From Rhizobium sp. CCGE531 (GTDB taxonomy: Bacteria > Pseudomonadota > Alphaproteobacteria > Rhizobiales > Rhizobiaceae): DNA of 64,000 nt. The position numbers and the translations under genes were made by a program. The stretch spans positions 1,178,001-1,242,000 of the forward strand of contig NZ_CP032685.1 of the NCBI RefSeq assembly GCF_003627795.1, given 5' to 3'. The notes below the pieces were generated by a model that was not told the DNA's origin, did no database searches, and saw only the letters and a list, made by a program, of their open reading frames with translations. Positions 17,759 to 26,241 of this stretch are shown piece by piece; position 1 is the first letter of the stretch; every line of letters begins with the position of its first letter.

Positions 17759-17818
17759 GCTCTCCAGTTTTGAAACTCGATCTCGCCGGCGCGACGCCTG
17801 CGATTGCAAGGAGAGCTT

Positions 17819-17834
17819 CGCAATCTCCGTGCCA
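17819..17834 (-). promoter_or_regulatory. Sigma-54 (-24/-12) promoter of the six-gene operon
   Basis: The minus strand reads TGGCACGGAGATTGCG, matching the sigma-54 consensus TGGCACG-N4-TTGC at every fixed base, with the required ten bases between GG and GC. Transcription would start near 17808, about 50 bases before the ATG at 17758. Confidence 0.88.
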
Positions 17835-17877
17835 GATCTAACTACTTGATTTTCTTGATTCCGATTTCCGACCACAC

Positions 17878-17923
17878 CGAAACCGCTTTCGCTACCGGTG
17901 AAAATCAGCGGAATTTCGCGAAA
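17878..17923. promoter_or_regulatory. Candidate enhancer sites for the sigma-54 activator
   Basis: Two inverted repeats with the same half-site lie between the divergent promoters: CGAAA-N4-TTTCG at 17878-17891 and the perfect palindrome TTTCGCGAAA at 17914-17923. They are about 45-100 bases from the minus-strand -24 element and about 170-215 from the plus-strand one, a usual range for activator binding. That the 7252 protein binds here is inference. Confidence 0.5.
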
Positions 17924-18091
17924 GTATTTTCGGCCAAGAAGAGGAGAGGAGCGGATCTACAACGACGACAGGTGAGTCTTCGTTCATCGCAGGGGCATCA
18001 GCCGAAGGAACTGATTTTTATGACTGATTTCAGGAGAGCGGCTGATCCTACGCCCCCTTCTTTCACCGTCATGCGGTTCAGCCCCTTCGGT

Positions 18092-18107
18092 TGGCACTGG
18101 GCTTGCA
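18092..18107 (+). promoter_or_regulatory. Sigma-54 (-24/-12) promoter of the divergent gene
   Basis: TGGCACTGGGCTTGCA matches the consensus except for one weakly conserved base (T for G after TGGCAC) and has correct GG-to-GC spacing. The predicted start is near 18118, about 35 bases before the ATG at 18153. Confidence 0.85.
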
Positions 18108-18152
18108 CGAGGGATTGCGGCCCGCAACGCATCCAACCACGGAGAAACTGAG

Positions 18153-19460
18153 ATGACGATCGCATTAGAGCCGTCCTATGGAAGCCACTCCTTGCGCCAC
18201 CCGCGGATCCGTGTGATCGACGAGGCGCTGAGTGAAGCGGAGGTGTTCGAACTCGGCATTCGCCTTTCGCGCAGCGGATCGGAGGATGCGTTTGATCATC
18301 TCCTCGGCGCCACGCTCGCTCATGCCGCCGCCGGCTCCGGCGGGATGCTCAGCCCGCGGCTCGGTGCGGCGATGGGCGGACTTCTCAAGAATATTGCCCG
18401 CCGCCGCCTGCTGAGTGGCAGCCCGGACAGCGAGTTCGACATGGAATTCGGCGAGACCGACCGCCGCCGCCGCGCATTGGCCGAAAGCCGCCGTTTCGTA
18501 CGGCTAGCAGGCGAGGCCGCCCGCCACGCGATTGAGGAATTCGGTGGACAGGGCGGCCACCGCGAAGCGCTCGGCGCCCTTGCGGCGGCGGCGGAGCTCT
18601 ATGCGCCGGCCCTTGCAGCGGAACTCGAATCTGAAGGCGAATGGGAAAACGGACGGATGCCCTCGTTCGACCCTTTCGAATATGATCCGCAGATGGAGTA
18701 CTTCCTTGGCGGCCTGGTGCGCAGCGTCGGCAAAGTGGTCAAGAAGGTATCCAACGTCGCCAGCGGCGTAGCCAAAACTGTCGGCCGCATCCCCGTGGTC
18801 GGCGATATCGCCCGCATGGGCGCCAATGCGGTCCGGCTCACGGCCGGCCCGGCAGCCATTGCGCTTGACGCCGGTGTGAGGCTGGCGAAGGGTCAGCGCC
18901 TCGACCGTGCCCTGACTGCAGCGGTCAAGGGCCAGATCAATGCGGCACGCGATCAGCTTAGACTCGCCGAGATGGTTGCCCCCTTCGTGCCAGGCATCGG
19001 CACCGGCGTTGCGGCCGCTCTTGGTGCTGCCAACGCACTTGCCGCCGGCAAGCCTATAACGCAGGTAGTATTAGCCGCGGCGCGCAGCGCTGTTCCCGGA
19101 GGGGCCATCGCCCAGGCCGCCTTCGACGTCGCGCTCAACCTCGCTGGCGGCAAGAACATTGAACAATCACTGCTGGCCGCAGCACGCGAGCGCCTGCCCG
19201 GCGGCCCCGCGGCAAAGGCTGCGTTTGACGGAGCCTTGGCTCTCGCGCAAGGCAAGAAGCTGCAGGACGCGGCTTTCGTTGCCGCCGGCCGCGTTTTGCC
19301 GCCATCGCCATATGCGGCCGATGCCCTTGCTTTCGTCAAGGGCGTTGCCAATGGCCAGAATATTCAGAACGCCGCCCTTTCGGTTGTTGGAAAGCGCGCG
19401 CTTGGCAGCATTCGGAGTCAGGCAGCACGTGTCAATCCCACTCTGAGACGCTTTGGCTAG
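18153..19460 (+). CDS. Two-module glycine/alanine-rich protein with tandem C-terminal repeats
   Basis: A 435-residue relative of the two small proteins of the divergent operon. Module 1 (about 25-150) carries LSEAEVFELGI, AFDHLLGATLA, a Gly-rich run, and RRRALAESRRFVRLAGEAA. A short acidic linker with DPFEYDPQMEYFLGGLV starts a second copy of the core. From about residue 270, four imperfect repeats of roughly 34 residues follow, with patterns like VPGGAIAQAAFDVALNLAGG and LPGGPAAKAAFDGALALAQG. The shared C-terminal W-R-G-I-VG signature is absent. GGAG lies eight bases before the ATG, and the gene has its own sigma-54 promoter. It may be a membrane-active or scaffold component; the function is unknown. 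Confidence 0.72.
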   Translation: MTIALEPSYGSHSLRHPRIRVIDEALSEAEVFELGIRLSRSGSEDAFDHLLGATLAHAAAGSGGMLSPRLGAAMGGLLKNIARRRLLSGSPDSEFDMEFGETDRRRRALAESRRFVRLAGEAARHAIEEFGGQGGHREALGALAAAAELYAPALAAELESEGEWENGRMPSFDPFEYDPQMEYFLGGLVRSVGKVVKKVSNVASGVAKTVGRIPVVGDIARMGANAVRLTAGPAAIALDAGVRLAKGQRLDRALTAAVKGQINAARDQLRLAEMVAPFVPGIGTGVAAALGAANALAAGKPITQVVLAAARSAVPGGAIAQAAFDVALNLAGGKNIEQSLLAAARERLPGGPAAKAAFDGALALAQGKKLQDAAFVAAGRVLPPSPYAADALAFVKGVANGQNIQNAALSVVGKRALGSIRSQAARVNPTLRRFG

Positions 19461-19593
19461 ATGGTCTGTTCGAATTGAGACAGTGGCGCGTCGAGGAAGC
19501 GTTGATCCTGCGGAAACTCTCTAAGCCGTGCGGTGCTAAACGCTTCTACGATTTCTTTCGCGCTGGTTGTCTTTACTGACGGTATATTGTGTT

Positions 19594-20412
19594 GGGCACT
19601 GTAAACTTAACGCTCTGAAAACAAGATCTGGGAGTGAGGCTTTGGTCATGCGGTGTGAAGACGTGTGATTTGGCACCAAGTATCCAAGGCTGCTGCTCGC
19701 AGTTCGCAATGGTGAGCGGATGGAATATCGTGGCGGGGAACGTGAAAGAGGTTGGCAATCGAGTCGTGGATGGAAACGAAACGCTGAAGCTGTCGCGCTG
19801 ACTTGAAGCGCTTCATGATCCTCTCCTGTCGTCGGACGGGTTGATGAGAATTCTCCGCCCGATTGTTCAGGCCCTTGTGCGAGCGATGCTCGACACCTGG
19901 CATGATCTCCCGCTTCGCTGCGCCATAAGACCGGAGCTTGTCGGTGATCATCACACGCGGCGTGTGGCCTTGCCCTTTCAGAAGCTTTCGCATCAAGCGC
20001 TTGGCCGCCTTGGCATTGCGACGGCTTTGCACCAACACGTCGAGAACTAAGCCGTCCTGATCAACGGCGCGCCAAAGCCAGTGTTTCTTCCCACCGATGG
20101 TGATGCCGACCTCATCAAGGTGCCATTTGTCACCGAGCCTGCCGGCCGATCGCTTCCGAATATCGTTGGCAAAGTGTCTGCCGAATTTCTCAGCCCACAA
20201 TCACACGGTCTGGTGAGAGACGATGACGCCACGAGCTGCCAGCATATCCTCGACCATCCGCAGGCTGAGCGGAAACCGGAAATAGAGCCAAACAGCATGG
20301 GCAATCACCTCCGCCGGAAATCGGTGGCGACGATAAAGAGGATCACGGGTAAATCTGGTCATCCCACCAGATCCCATATTTTGATCGATGCTCGGTTAAC
20401 GTTACGGTGCCC
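19594..20412. mobile_element. IS6-family insertion sequence, about 819 bases
   Basis: The ends carry imperfect inverted repeats: left GGGCACTGTAAACTTAAC from 19594, and right, read inward on the minus strand from 20412, GGGCACCGTAACGTTAAC. The length and single DDE transposase fit IS6. The eight bases outside each end differ (ATTGTGTT and TTGGACCT), so no target duplication remains and the copy is probably old or rearranged. It separates the sigma-54 cluster from the redox cluster. Confidence 0.75.
19646..20362 (-). pseudogene. IS6-family transposase interrupted by an in-frame TGA
   Basis: Read from the ATG at 20362, the frame runs through the usual N-terminus (FPAEVIAHAVWLYFRFPLSL, then DMLAARGVIVSHQTV) and meets TGA at 20201-20203, where relatives have Arg (CGA to TGA). 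It then continues in the same frame through the DDE domain: WHLDEV, MITDKL and NNRAEN provide the catalytic Asp, Asp and Glu. The total would be 238 codons. The downstream part could restart at a TTG, but it would lack the DNA-binding N-terminus, so I treat it as inactive. Confidence 0.82.
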
Positions 20413-20643
20413 TTGGACCTGCTGAGAGGCGTCCAACTGGACACGCTCGAAAGCCGTCGAGTGACAGATCATCTATTCCCGTGAACCGGCATGCGGTTAG
20501 GGTTGCGATCCATATTATAAGCCATTGAAATTTCAGTGGTGGTCACATAGCAACACCGATTTTTGCTTGGCTACCGCTGCCAAAATCGGGTCACAAAAAT
20601 GGAGCCCGCTTCGTGCTTCAGCATCGAAACCCTCGGGTGACGG

Positions 20644-21528
20644 TCAGTCAGTTTTGCTTTGCGACAGCGATATCGGGCGCTGCCGGACAAACCACGGTAT
20701 GATCTTAGAACGAGTCTTCACATACTCAGCGTAGTCTGGCCCCCACAGCTTGATGAGATTGCGCTCCAGGAAATAGATCCCGATCATGATGTAGATCGTG
20801 AGGCCGATGGCGAACACGAGATGTCCGACGGTCATGGCGGGCGTCACCCAGAAGGCGACGATGAAGCCGAGGAAATCGGGGTGACGGGAATAATACCAGA
20901 GCCCCTTGATGGTGATTGGCCAACCAACCTTGTAGTATTCCGGCGTCGTCTGAGGTGCCTTGGTATAGGGTCGGTCTTCGAGGAAATCGATCACCTGGTC
21001 GACTCCAAAAACCTTCCAATGGCCGACGAGGATCGTCGCATAGAGGACCGTCAACCAACCGCCAAACGAAATCCACGCCAGAGCGGGTCGCCAGAAGGGG
21101 TCCTCAACATTCCAGATAACGTTCGGTATCGGCCGCCATTGCCATTGCAGCAATGCGAGGGCGGCGATTGCGACGACGATGTAAGTGGATCTTTCCAGAT
21201 GTTTCGGGACGATTTTCGTCCACCAGTTCTTGAACGTGGGCCTGGCCATTCCCGAATGCTGCAAACCGAGAATGAACAATAGGCCGACGTTGATCGCCAA
21301 CGCGGTCCAGAAAGGCTCGACCGTTCCCATGTCGATCGATTTCCAGGGAAAGACATTCCCGAACCTGCTGTTGATAATCGGTCCGAAGTAGTTGCCAACG
21401 AAGCCGACAGTGTAAAGCAGGATACCCCAGACGCCGATGATGTAGATGAAGCTTCCATAGAGGAAGGCAAAAATCTTTCGGCGCCTAAGCTTGATGTCAT
21501 CTACGCTTGGTTCCAGAAGCTGGCTCAT
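20644..21528 (-). CDS. mddA: MddA-like membrane methyltransferase (isoprenylcysteine methyltransferase fold)
   Basis: A 294-residue integral membrane protein with about six or seven helices. The C-terminal ICMT/NnrU-type motif is YYSRHPDFLGFI, then YFLERNLIKLWGPDYAEY. The central HSGMARPTFKNWWTK and ERSTYIVV segments resemble methanethiol S-methyltransferase MddA, which makes dimethyl sulfide with S-adenosylmethionine. The ATG at 21528 has a GGGGGAAA site; the longer frame to 21585 is not needed. It is the last gene of an apparent operon, 69 bases after the GMC-patatin gene. Assignment to MddA rather than a general isoprenylcysteine-type methyltransferase is probable but not certain. Confidence 0.72.
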   Translation of the reverse strand: MSQLLEPSVDDIKLRRRKIFAFLYGSFIYIIGVWGILLYTVGFVGNYFGPIINSRFGNVFPWKSIDMGTVEPFWTALAINVGLLFILGLQHSGMARPTFKNWWTKIVPKHLERSTYIVVAIAALALLQWQWRPIPNVIWNVEDPFWRPALAWISFGGWLTVLYATILVGHWKVFGVDQVIDFLEDRPYTKAPQTTPEYYKVGWPITIKGLWYYSRHPDFLGFIVAFWVTPAMTVGHLVFAIGLTIYIMIGIYFLERNLIKLWGPDYAEYVKTRSKIIPWFVRQRPISLSQSKTD

Positions 21529-21597
21529 TTCCCATTTCCCCCTGTGCGGTGAGACTAAAACTCCACAAATTGCAGGCCGACTCAAAACGCCGCGGCC

Positions 21598-24500
21598 TCA
21601 AGCCTCGAAGATCGCCCTGCCGGCGCTTTGGCCGAGCGATCGGTAACTTTCCCATTGATCGTCGTCGAAGAACTGGTCGATGGTCCCCTGGTTGGGAAAG
21701 CTTGGATGCGTCGCGGCGTAGTTCTGGACATCGGCAGGGATTGCCGGCGCCAGATTGGCCTTGATCAGCAGGACCCAGGTGTTCCTGTCAGGCTCGTCGC
21801 GATAGCGGATGCATGCCAGCGCCCCACAGGCCGGGCCATTTCTCTTGAGCTGATCGAGGCTGCCAAGCCTTTCCGGATGGGCAACAAGGCTTTTGATCCA
21901 GGCAGGGATGACCGTCGGCGCGGCGGCATCGTCCAAGCCTTGCCAGGGATTTGCCACAGATGCGCCAGCACCGGGATCGAGCCAGACAAGCTCGGCATCA
22001 AAGTCGAGGCGCACCTGCCGCATCAGAATGGCGAGCTCACCCATCTCATACTGCGCGTCTTCAGATGCATCGACGGCGATGATGAACGGCAGCCGTCGCC
22101 TGATGAGCTCATAAAGGCCTGTCGTATCAAAATGTCCGCCGTCGCTGAGGTACCAGCGTCTGGCGGACGGACCTTCGAAATAGGCGCGCCATTCGTTGAG
22201 CAGCATGGCCTGGACGGCGAGGATGGTTGATGGCAGCGACTTTATTCTTTGCCACAGATTGGGAGGATATCGCCCGGGACGCCCGCCGGCATTGATGCCG
22301 CTATTCCACCAGTATCCGAGGCGCACATTGAGCAATCCGAGCAGGAGCGACATCGACAGGCTGCTGCTGCGCCCGGCGCCGGTCGAGACTGCGGCAGCCG
22401 AGATCGCCAGCCAGCGCCCGAGCGTCAGCTGCTCGACGGTCGCCGTATCGGCAGACCATTGGCCAAGCACATGGAACTTGTGCGGATCCGGCGCCACGGG
22501 CAGTGCCCGGACAATGGCCTTGTTGGCTGCGAGACGATCGCCGCGGGCCTCCCAGACGGCATGGTATTGCTGGCCGACGCTGATGCCGCCCGGACCGAGG
22601 CACATGGGCAGGCCCTTGTTCTGACGGAGCTGTCGGCCCGAGATGTGATCGACCGTCTGATTGATACAGACATTGATGAGATGCAGCGGCCCGCCATTGT
22701 CCTCCGGGTGGTAATCATCAAGTGACAGGTCGTCATTGTCGTCGGACACCTGGATCGGAACCGGCGCATCCGTGCCAGTCGGGTGGACACGCCAGCCGTT
22801 CGATGCGCCGAGAAAGGTGCGTGTCAGCTTCTGCGTCAGCGACTGCTGCAGGGACGACAGATTGAGGAAATTGATCGCCCGTCCGGCCGCAACGGAAACG
22901 GCAAGCGCCGCAAGCGTCATCCATATGCCGGTCGAAAGCCCCGGCTTGAAGGCACTATGCGCCAGGATATCCGCCCCAAGAAACAACAAGGCCGCAAAGG
23001 AAAACGCCAGAACCCCGATCAGAAGCTTGCTGCCGGTCTTCCCCCCCAGTTGGGCATCATCGCGCGGAATGAGGCCGATGACGATCTTGCGCAGCAAGAG
23101 AAGCAGCGGCGAGGCGGCCAGCATCGATCCCGCCATGATCGGACTGTAGTCCTTCGCCGCAAGGCTGCGGGCAATGCTGTCGATGAATACGAAGCCCACC
23201 GTTGCAACGAATATCAAGAGAGCGCTGCCGAGCGCGCGCGACAACCTGTTGCGGTAGAGCGTGGCAAAGCCGCCGCCAGGCAGAACATTCCAGCGCACGC
23301 CTTCTTGCCAGAACCAAGCCAGCATCAGGACAGCCGTCGCGATGAGGGCTATGCCGCTAAGAGTGCCAACGTCGATCGCTGTGATCGCGCAGCCGAGAAG
23401 TACCGCCCAGCCGAGGACGCCGAATCGCGAATAGGGTCGTCTCGAGCCTTCATTGGGGGTTAGCCAGTAGCCGATGGATATCGGCAGTACGGCGAGAAGC
23501 AGCACTGCCGCCGACGCCAGCCACCAGGGCGAGACGGGGACGCCGGCGATGCGCCAGCCGCTGGCTGCGACGACCGGCGCCGCCACTTCCGATATCCATC
23601 TGAGCGCGCCAAGACCGCCGAGCAGCAGCACGCCGACGCAGAAGAGCACCGCCGCCAGGTTTCTGGCGATGATCGCAAGGTCCGTTTCAACGTCGGAACG
23701 GCCGCCACCGATGAGATAGTCGGCATGGCGGCGCAGCCACCAGATTTCCGAGGAATTGGGATCGGTCAGCGTCGCCTCGATGCGATCGACCTTGTCGGGA
23801 GTATCGTCAGTCATCCGCGTATAGAGCCGCCCGAGGAAACCGCCGATATAACCGCCGCCCGATGCCGAGGACATGAAATCGACGCGTCGCAGGATTTTCG
23901 CGGCAGCCAGCGCCTGCAGAACGCCAAGCGCATAGGTGGCGCTGCGGATACCGCCACCGGACAGAGCCAAGCCGATGGTGTCTTTCGGGAGCGAGGTCGG
24001 CGCCAGCACGTTTCGATCTCTTGTCTCATCGAGCTGGCCGCGGCGCCGATGGATTGCGGCAGCTTCACGCTGCTCCATTTCGCTGGGATAGGCCGAAGAG
24101 TCCGCCACAATCACGTCGGCGGCCTTCTCAGCGATCATGAATACCGGCGTGACGAGAAAATAGCCCGGAATTCGCGGAAACACCGACGCGTCGACAACGC
24201 GCAGGTTGCGAACACCATGAACCCGAAAGCTGCTGTCGAGCACCGCGCCCTTGTCACGCAGGGCCTTGACGCTCGGTTGCCAACGGTCCGAACCCATCCG
24301 GCAGGTGCCGCAGGCGTGATGTCCCCAGGCCTCGTCTTGCACCCATTGCCTAAGCGCCGATGGACTATCCGCCACCCCCCTGCCCGGCTGGATCTCTGCC
24401 TTCATGCCGGTAATCTTGCCGTTGATCTCGCGCACACGCCCCACGGTCTCGCTGACCGCATCGAGGTCTAAGCGATATCCGGAAGGTCCTTCGGAAAAGG

Positions 24501-26211
24501 AATGGAAATTGATGTCGGGCACGTCGAAGGCATTGCGCGTGCGAAGGCTGACCGTGCCGCCATTGTTGTTGGTATAGGCCTTCAAGATCACCCATGTCCA
24601 AAGATTGCGCTGGTCCCGCGGTGCGCCCTTGGTAGGCCGCAGGAGCTCCCTGGACCAATTCCAGTAGTAGCCACGGAAGGCGACCGGAACGCCGAAGACG
24701 AAAAAATCGGGGTCATCTCTGCTCTTGTTGACCGACGACGACATCATCATGGCAAGGGCGCCGCCATTGGTGCCGTAAAGTCCCGTCTTGTCGGCCAGCC
24801 ATTGAGCCCGCAGCGGATCCTTGGCATCGCCGGGCCGAAAGGTCGCTCCCTTCAGCGTCGCAAATTCCCTGCGCATTTCGGAAACGACGCTCACCTCGTA
24901 GCGATCCTGAAGGTTCGATCCGACACCCGGCAGATTGATCACCGGGGCAACCGCGGCCCCGCCTTTGTCGCACGGTCCAGTGATGTCGAGCGCTTTGAGC
25001 CTCCTCGCATCGCCGATGCCGCTCAGCATCAGGAGTTGCGGGGTATTGAATGATCCTCCGCAGACGATGACTTCCCGGTTGGCGAAATATTGTACGGTTT
25101 CGCCGGCTGCCGCCTCGTTGTTGCGCTTGCTCGCCCGATAGAGATATTTGCCGAGCACCACCTCGACGCCAATAGCACGCGGGGTCGCACTGCTTGCGTC
25201 TTTTTCAAAAATGAGGCGCGTCGCATGGGCTCCGGTTTTCAGGATGAGCCGATCCGGATATCTGGAAGCGACATCAAGCAGCCATTCGCGCAAGCCATAG
25301 CGCGTCTTGCCATTGGTTCCGATTGAAATCAGCGAGAGGCGGGCGCGACTGTCAATGTCGGCCGCCCGCACGTTGGGGTCGAGGAATTGGATGATCTGCA
25401 AATGCGCGAGCGCACGCCTGAAGATCGATCGTTCGCCTTTGCCCGCAAGCGCGGACCATATGACATTGAAGATGAGACAGAGGAACGTGCGATCGCGGCG
25501 GGCGACGCCGGCAATCACCAGGGGATCGATGAAGCTCGTGGGTTGCCAGCCCCTGAAGCCGTGGCCGTTCGGATCGAGGTGGCGACGCGGATTGACGAAG
25601 GAGGCGAGTGCCTGCACCAGGCTTAGAAGACCGCCCAGAATGTTGCCGAGAAAGCCCTTGTAGACCTTGTAGTACAGACACTGCTCGATCTTCGGAAAAT
25701 AACCCTGCATGTTTTCAGAGCGCCAGCTATCGTCGCCGGTCAGCCGCGCAATGTCGTCCCAGTCGGAATCGTTGGGACGAATGATGATCATGGCATGATG
25801 TGAAGTACAGCCGCCGAGCGCGGCGGCACGCGGATAGAAGATGCCGCCCTTGCCGGTCTCACCATGCTGCGAGGGATCCATGGCCGGATCGTATTTGCTA
25901 TCGGCCCGCTGCTTGGCATCGCTGGCATAGTGGCGGACCGAAAAATCCCAGCTCGTCGCCTCGTCTTCCGTCGCCGCGCCGTTATAGGCGGGAACCTCGT
26001 AGACTTCTCTCGGCTTGCCGCTGTCGTCGATGGCGGAATCGGTGCCGGCTTCGATCACCAATACGCGCCGGCCGCTGAGCGCCAGGCGCGCGGCCAATGG
26101 GCCGCCGCCCGCTCCGGATCCGATAATGATGTAGTCGAACGGTGTGGCCGTGGCGTCGCTTGCTGCGGCGACGATTGTATCTCTTGCGGCTTGCTGCGAT
26201 TCCGTTGCCAT
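21598..26211 (-). CDS. GMC oxidoreductase-patatin fusion protein with membrane segments
   Basis: A 1537-residue fusion. Residues 1-710 are a GMC flavoenzyme: FAD loop YIIIGSGAGGGPLAARLA near residue 25, and the C-terminal domain with HHACGTCRMGSD and ASVFPRIPGYFLVTPVFM. Residues 735-1537 are a patatin-like phospholipase: oxyanion loop ALSGGGIRSA near 745, nucleophile Ser in SSASGGG near 780, and the Asp of the dyad in YLSDGGHFDTTG near 1355. A block of about six to eight hydrophobic segments (about 850-1110) interrupts the patatin part. It presumably oxidises an alcohol or aldehyde and hydrolyses a lipid ester at the membrane, passing electrons to the cytochrome encoded 30 bases upstream. The substrate is unknown. 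The frame is continuous and no frameshift is seen. Confidence 0.85.
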   Translation of the reverse strand: MATESQQAARDTIVAAASDATATPFDYIIIGSGAGGGPLAARLALSGRRVLVIEAGTDSAIDDSGKPREVYEVPAYNGAATEDEATSWDFSVRHYASDAKQRADSKYDPAMDPSQHGETGKGGIFYPRAAALGGCTSHHAMIIIRPNDSDWDDIARLTGDDSWRSENMQGYFPKIEQCLYYKVYKGFLGNILGGLLSLVQALASFVNPRRHLDPNGHGFRGWQPTSFIDPLVIAGVARRDRTFLCLIFNVIWSALAGKGERSIFRRALAHLQIIQFLDPNVRAADIDSRARLSLISIGTNGKTRYGLREWLLDVASRYPDRLILKTGAHATRLIFEKDASSATPRAIGVEVVLGKYLYRASKRNNEAAAGETVQYFANREVIVCGGSFNTPQLLMLSGIGDARRLKALDITGPCDKGGAAVAPVINLPGVGSNLQDRYEVSVVSEMRREFATLKGATFRPGDAKDPLRAQWLADKTGLYGTNGGALAMMMSSSVNKSRDDPDFFVFGVPVAFRGYYWNWSRELLRPTKGAPRDQRNLWTWVILKAYTNNNGGTVSLRTRNAFDVPDINFHSFSEGPSGYRLDLDAVSETVGRVREINGKITGMKAEIQPGRGVADSPSALRQWVQDEAWGHHACGTCRMGSDRWQPSVKALRDKGAVLDSSFRVHGVRNLRVVDASVFPRIPGYFLVTPVFMIAEKAADVIVADSSAYPSEMEQREAAAIHRRRGQLDETRDRNVLAPTSLPKDTIGLALSGGGIRSATYALGVLQALAAAKILRRVDFMSSASGGGYIGGFLGRLYTRMTDDTPDKVDRIEATLTDPNSSEIWWLRRHADYLIGGGRSDVETDLAIIARNLAAVLFCVGVLLLGGLGALRWISEVAAPVVAASGWRIAGVPVSPWWLASAAVLLLAVLPISIGYWLTPNEGSRRPYSRFGVLGWAVLLGCAITAIDVGTLSGIALIATAVLMLAWFWQEGVRWNVLPGGGFATLYRNRLSRALGSALLIFVATVGFVFIDSIARSLAAKDYSPIMAGSMLAASPLLLLLRKIVIGLIPRDDAQLGGKTGSKLLIGVLAFSFAALLFLGADILAHSAFKPGLSTGIWMTLAALAVSVAAGRAINFLNLSSLQQSLTQKLTRTFLGASNGWRVHPTGTDAPVPIQVSDDNDDLSLDDYHPEDNGGPLHLINVCINQTVDHISGRQLRQNKGLPMCLGPGGISVGQQYHAVWEARGDRLAANKAIVRALPVAPDPHKFHVLGQWSADTATVEQLTLGRWLAISAAAVSTGAGRSSSLSMSLLLGLLNVRLGYWWNSGINAGGRPGRYPPNLWQRIKSLPSTILAVQAMLLNEWRAYFEGPSARRWYLSDGGHFDTTGLYELIRRRLPFIIAVDASEDAQYEMGELAILMRQVRLDFDAELVWLDPGAGASVANPWQGLDDAAAPTVIPAWIKSLVAHPERLGSLDQLKRNGPACGALACIRYRDEPDRNTWVLLIKANLAPAIPADVQNYAATHPSFPNQGTIDQFFDDDQWESYRSLGQSAGRAIFEA

Positions 26212-26241
26212 GGTCTGGATCGGTCTCCGCTTTTAAGGACA

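Noticed and set aside
17759..17875. Upstream extension of the 259-residue protein to 17875
   Set aside because: The extension would begin upstream of the sigma-54 promoter and adds sequence unlike its paralogue.
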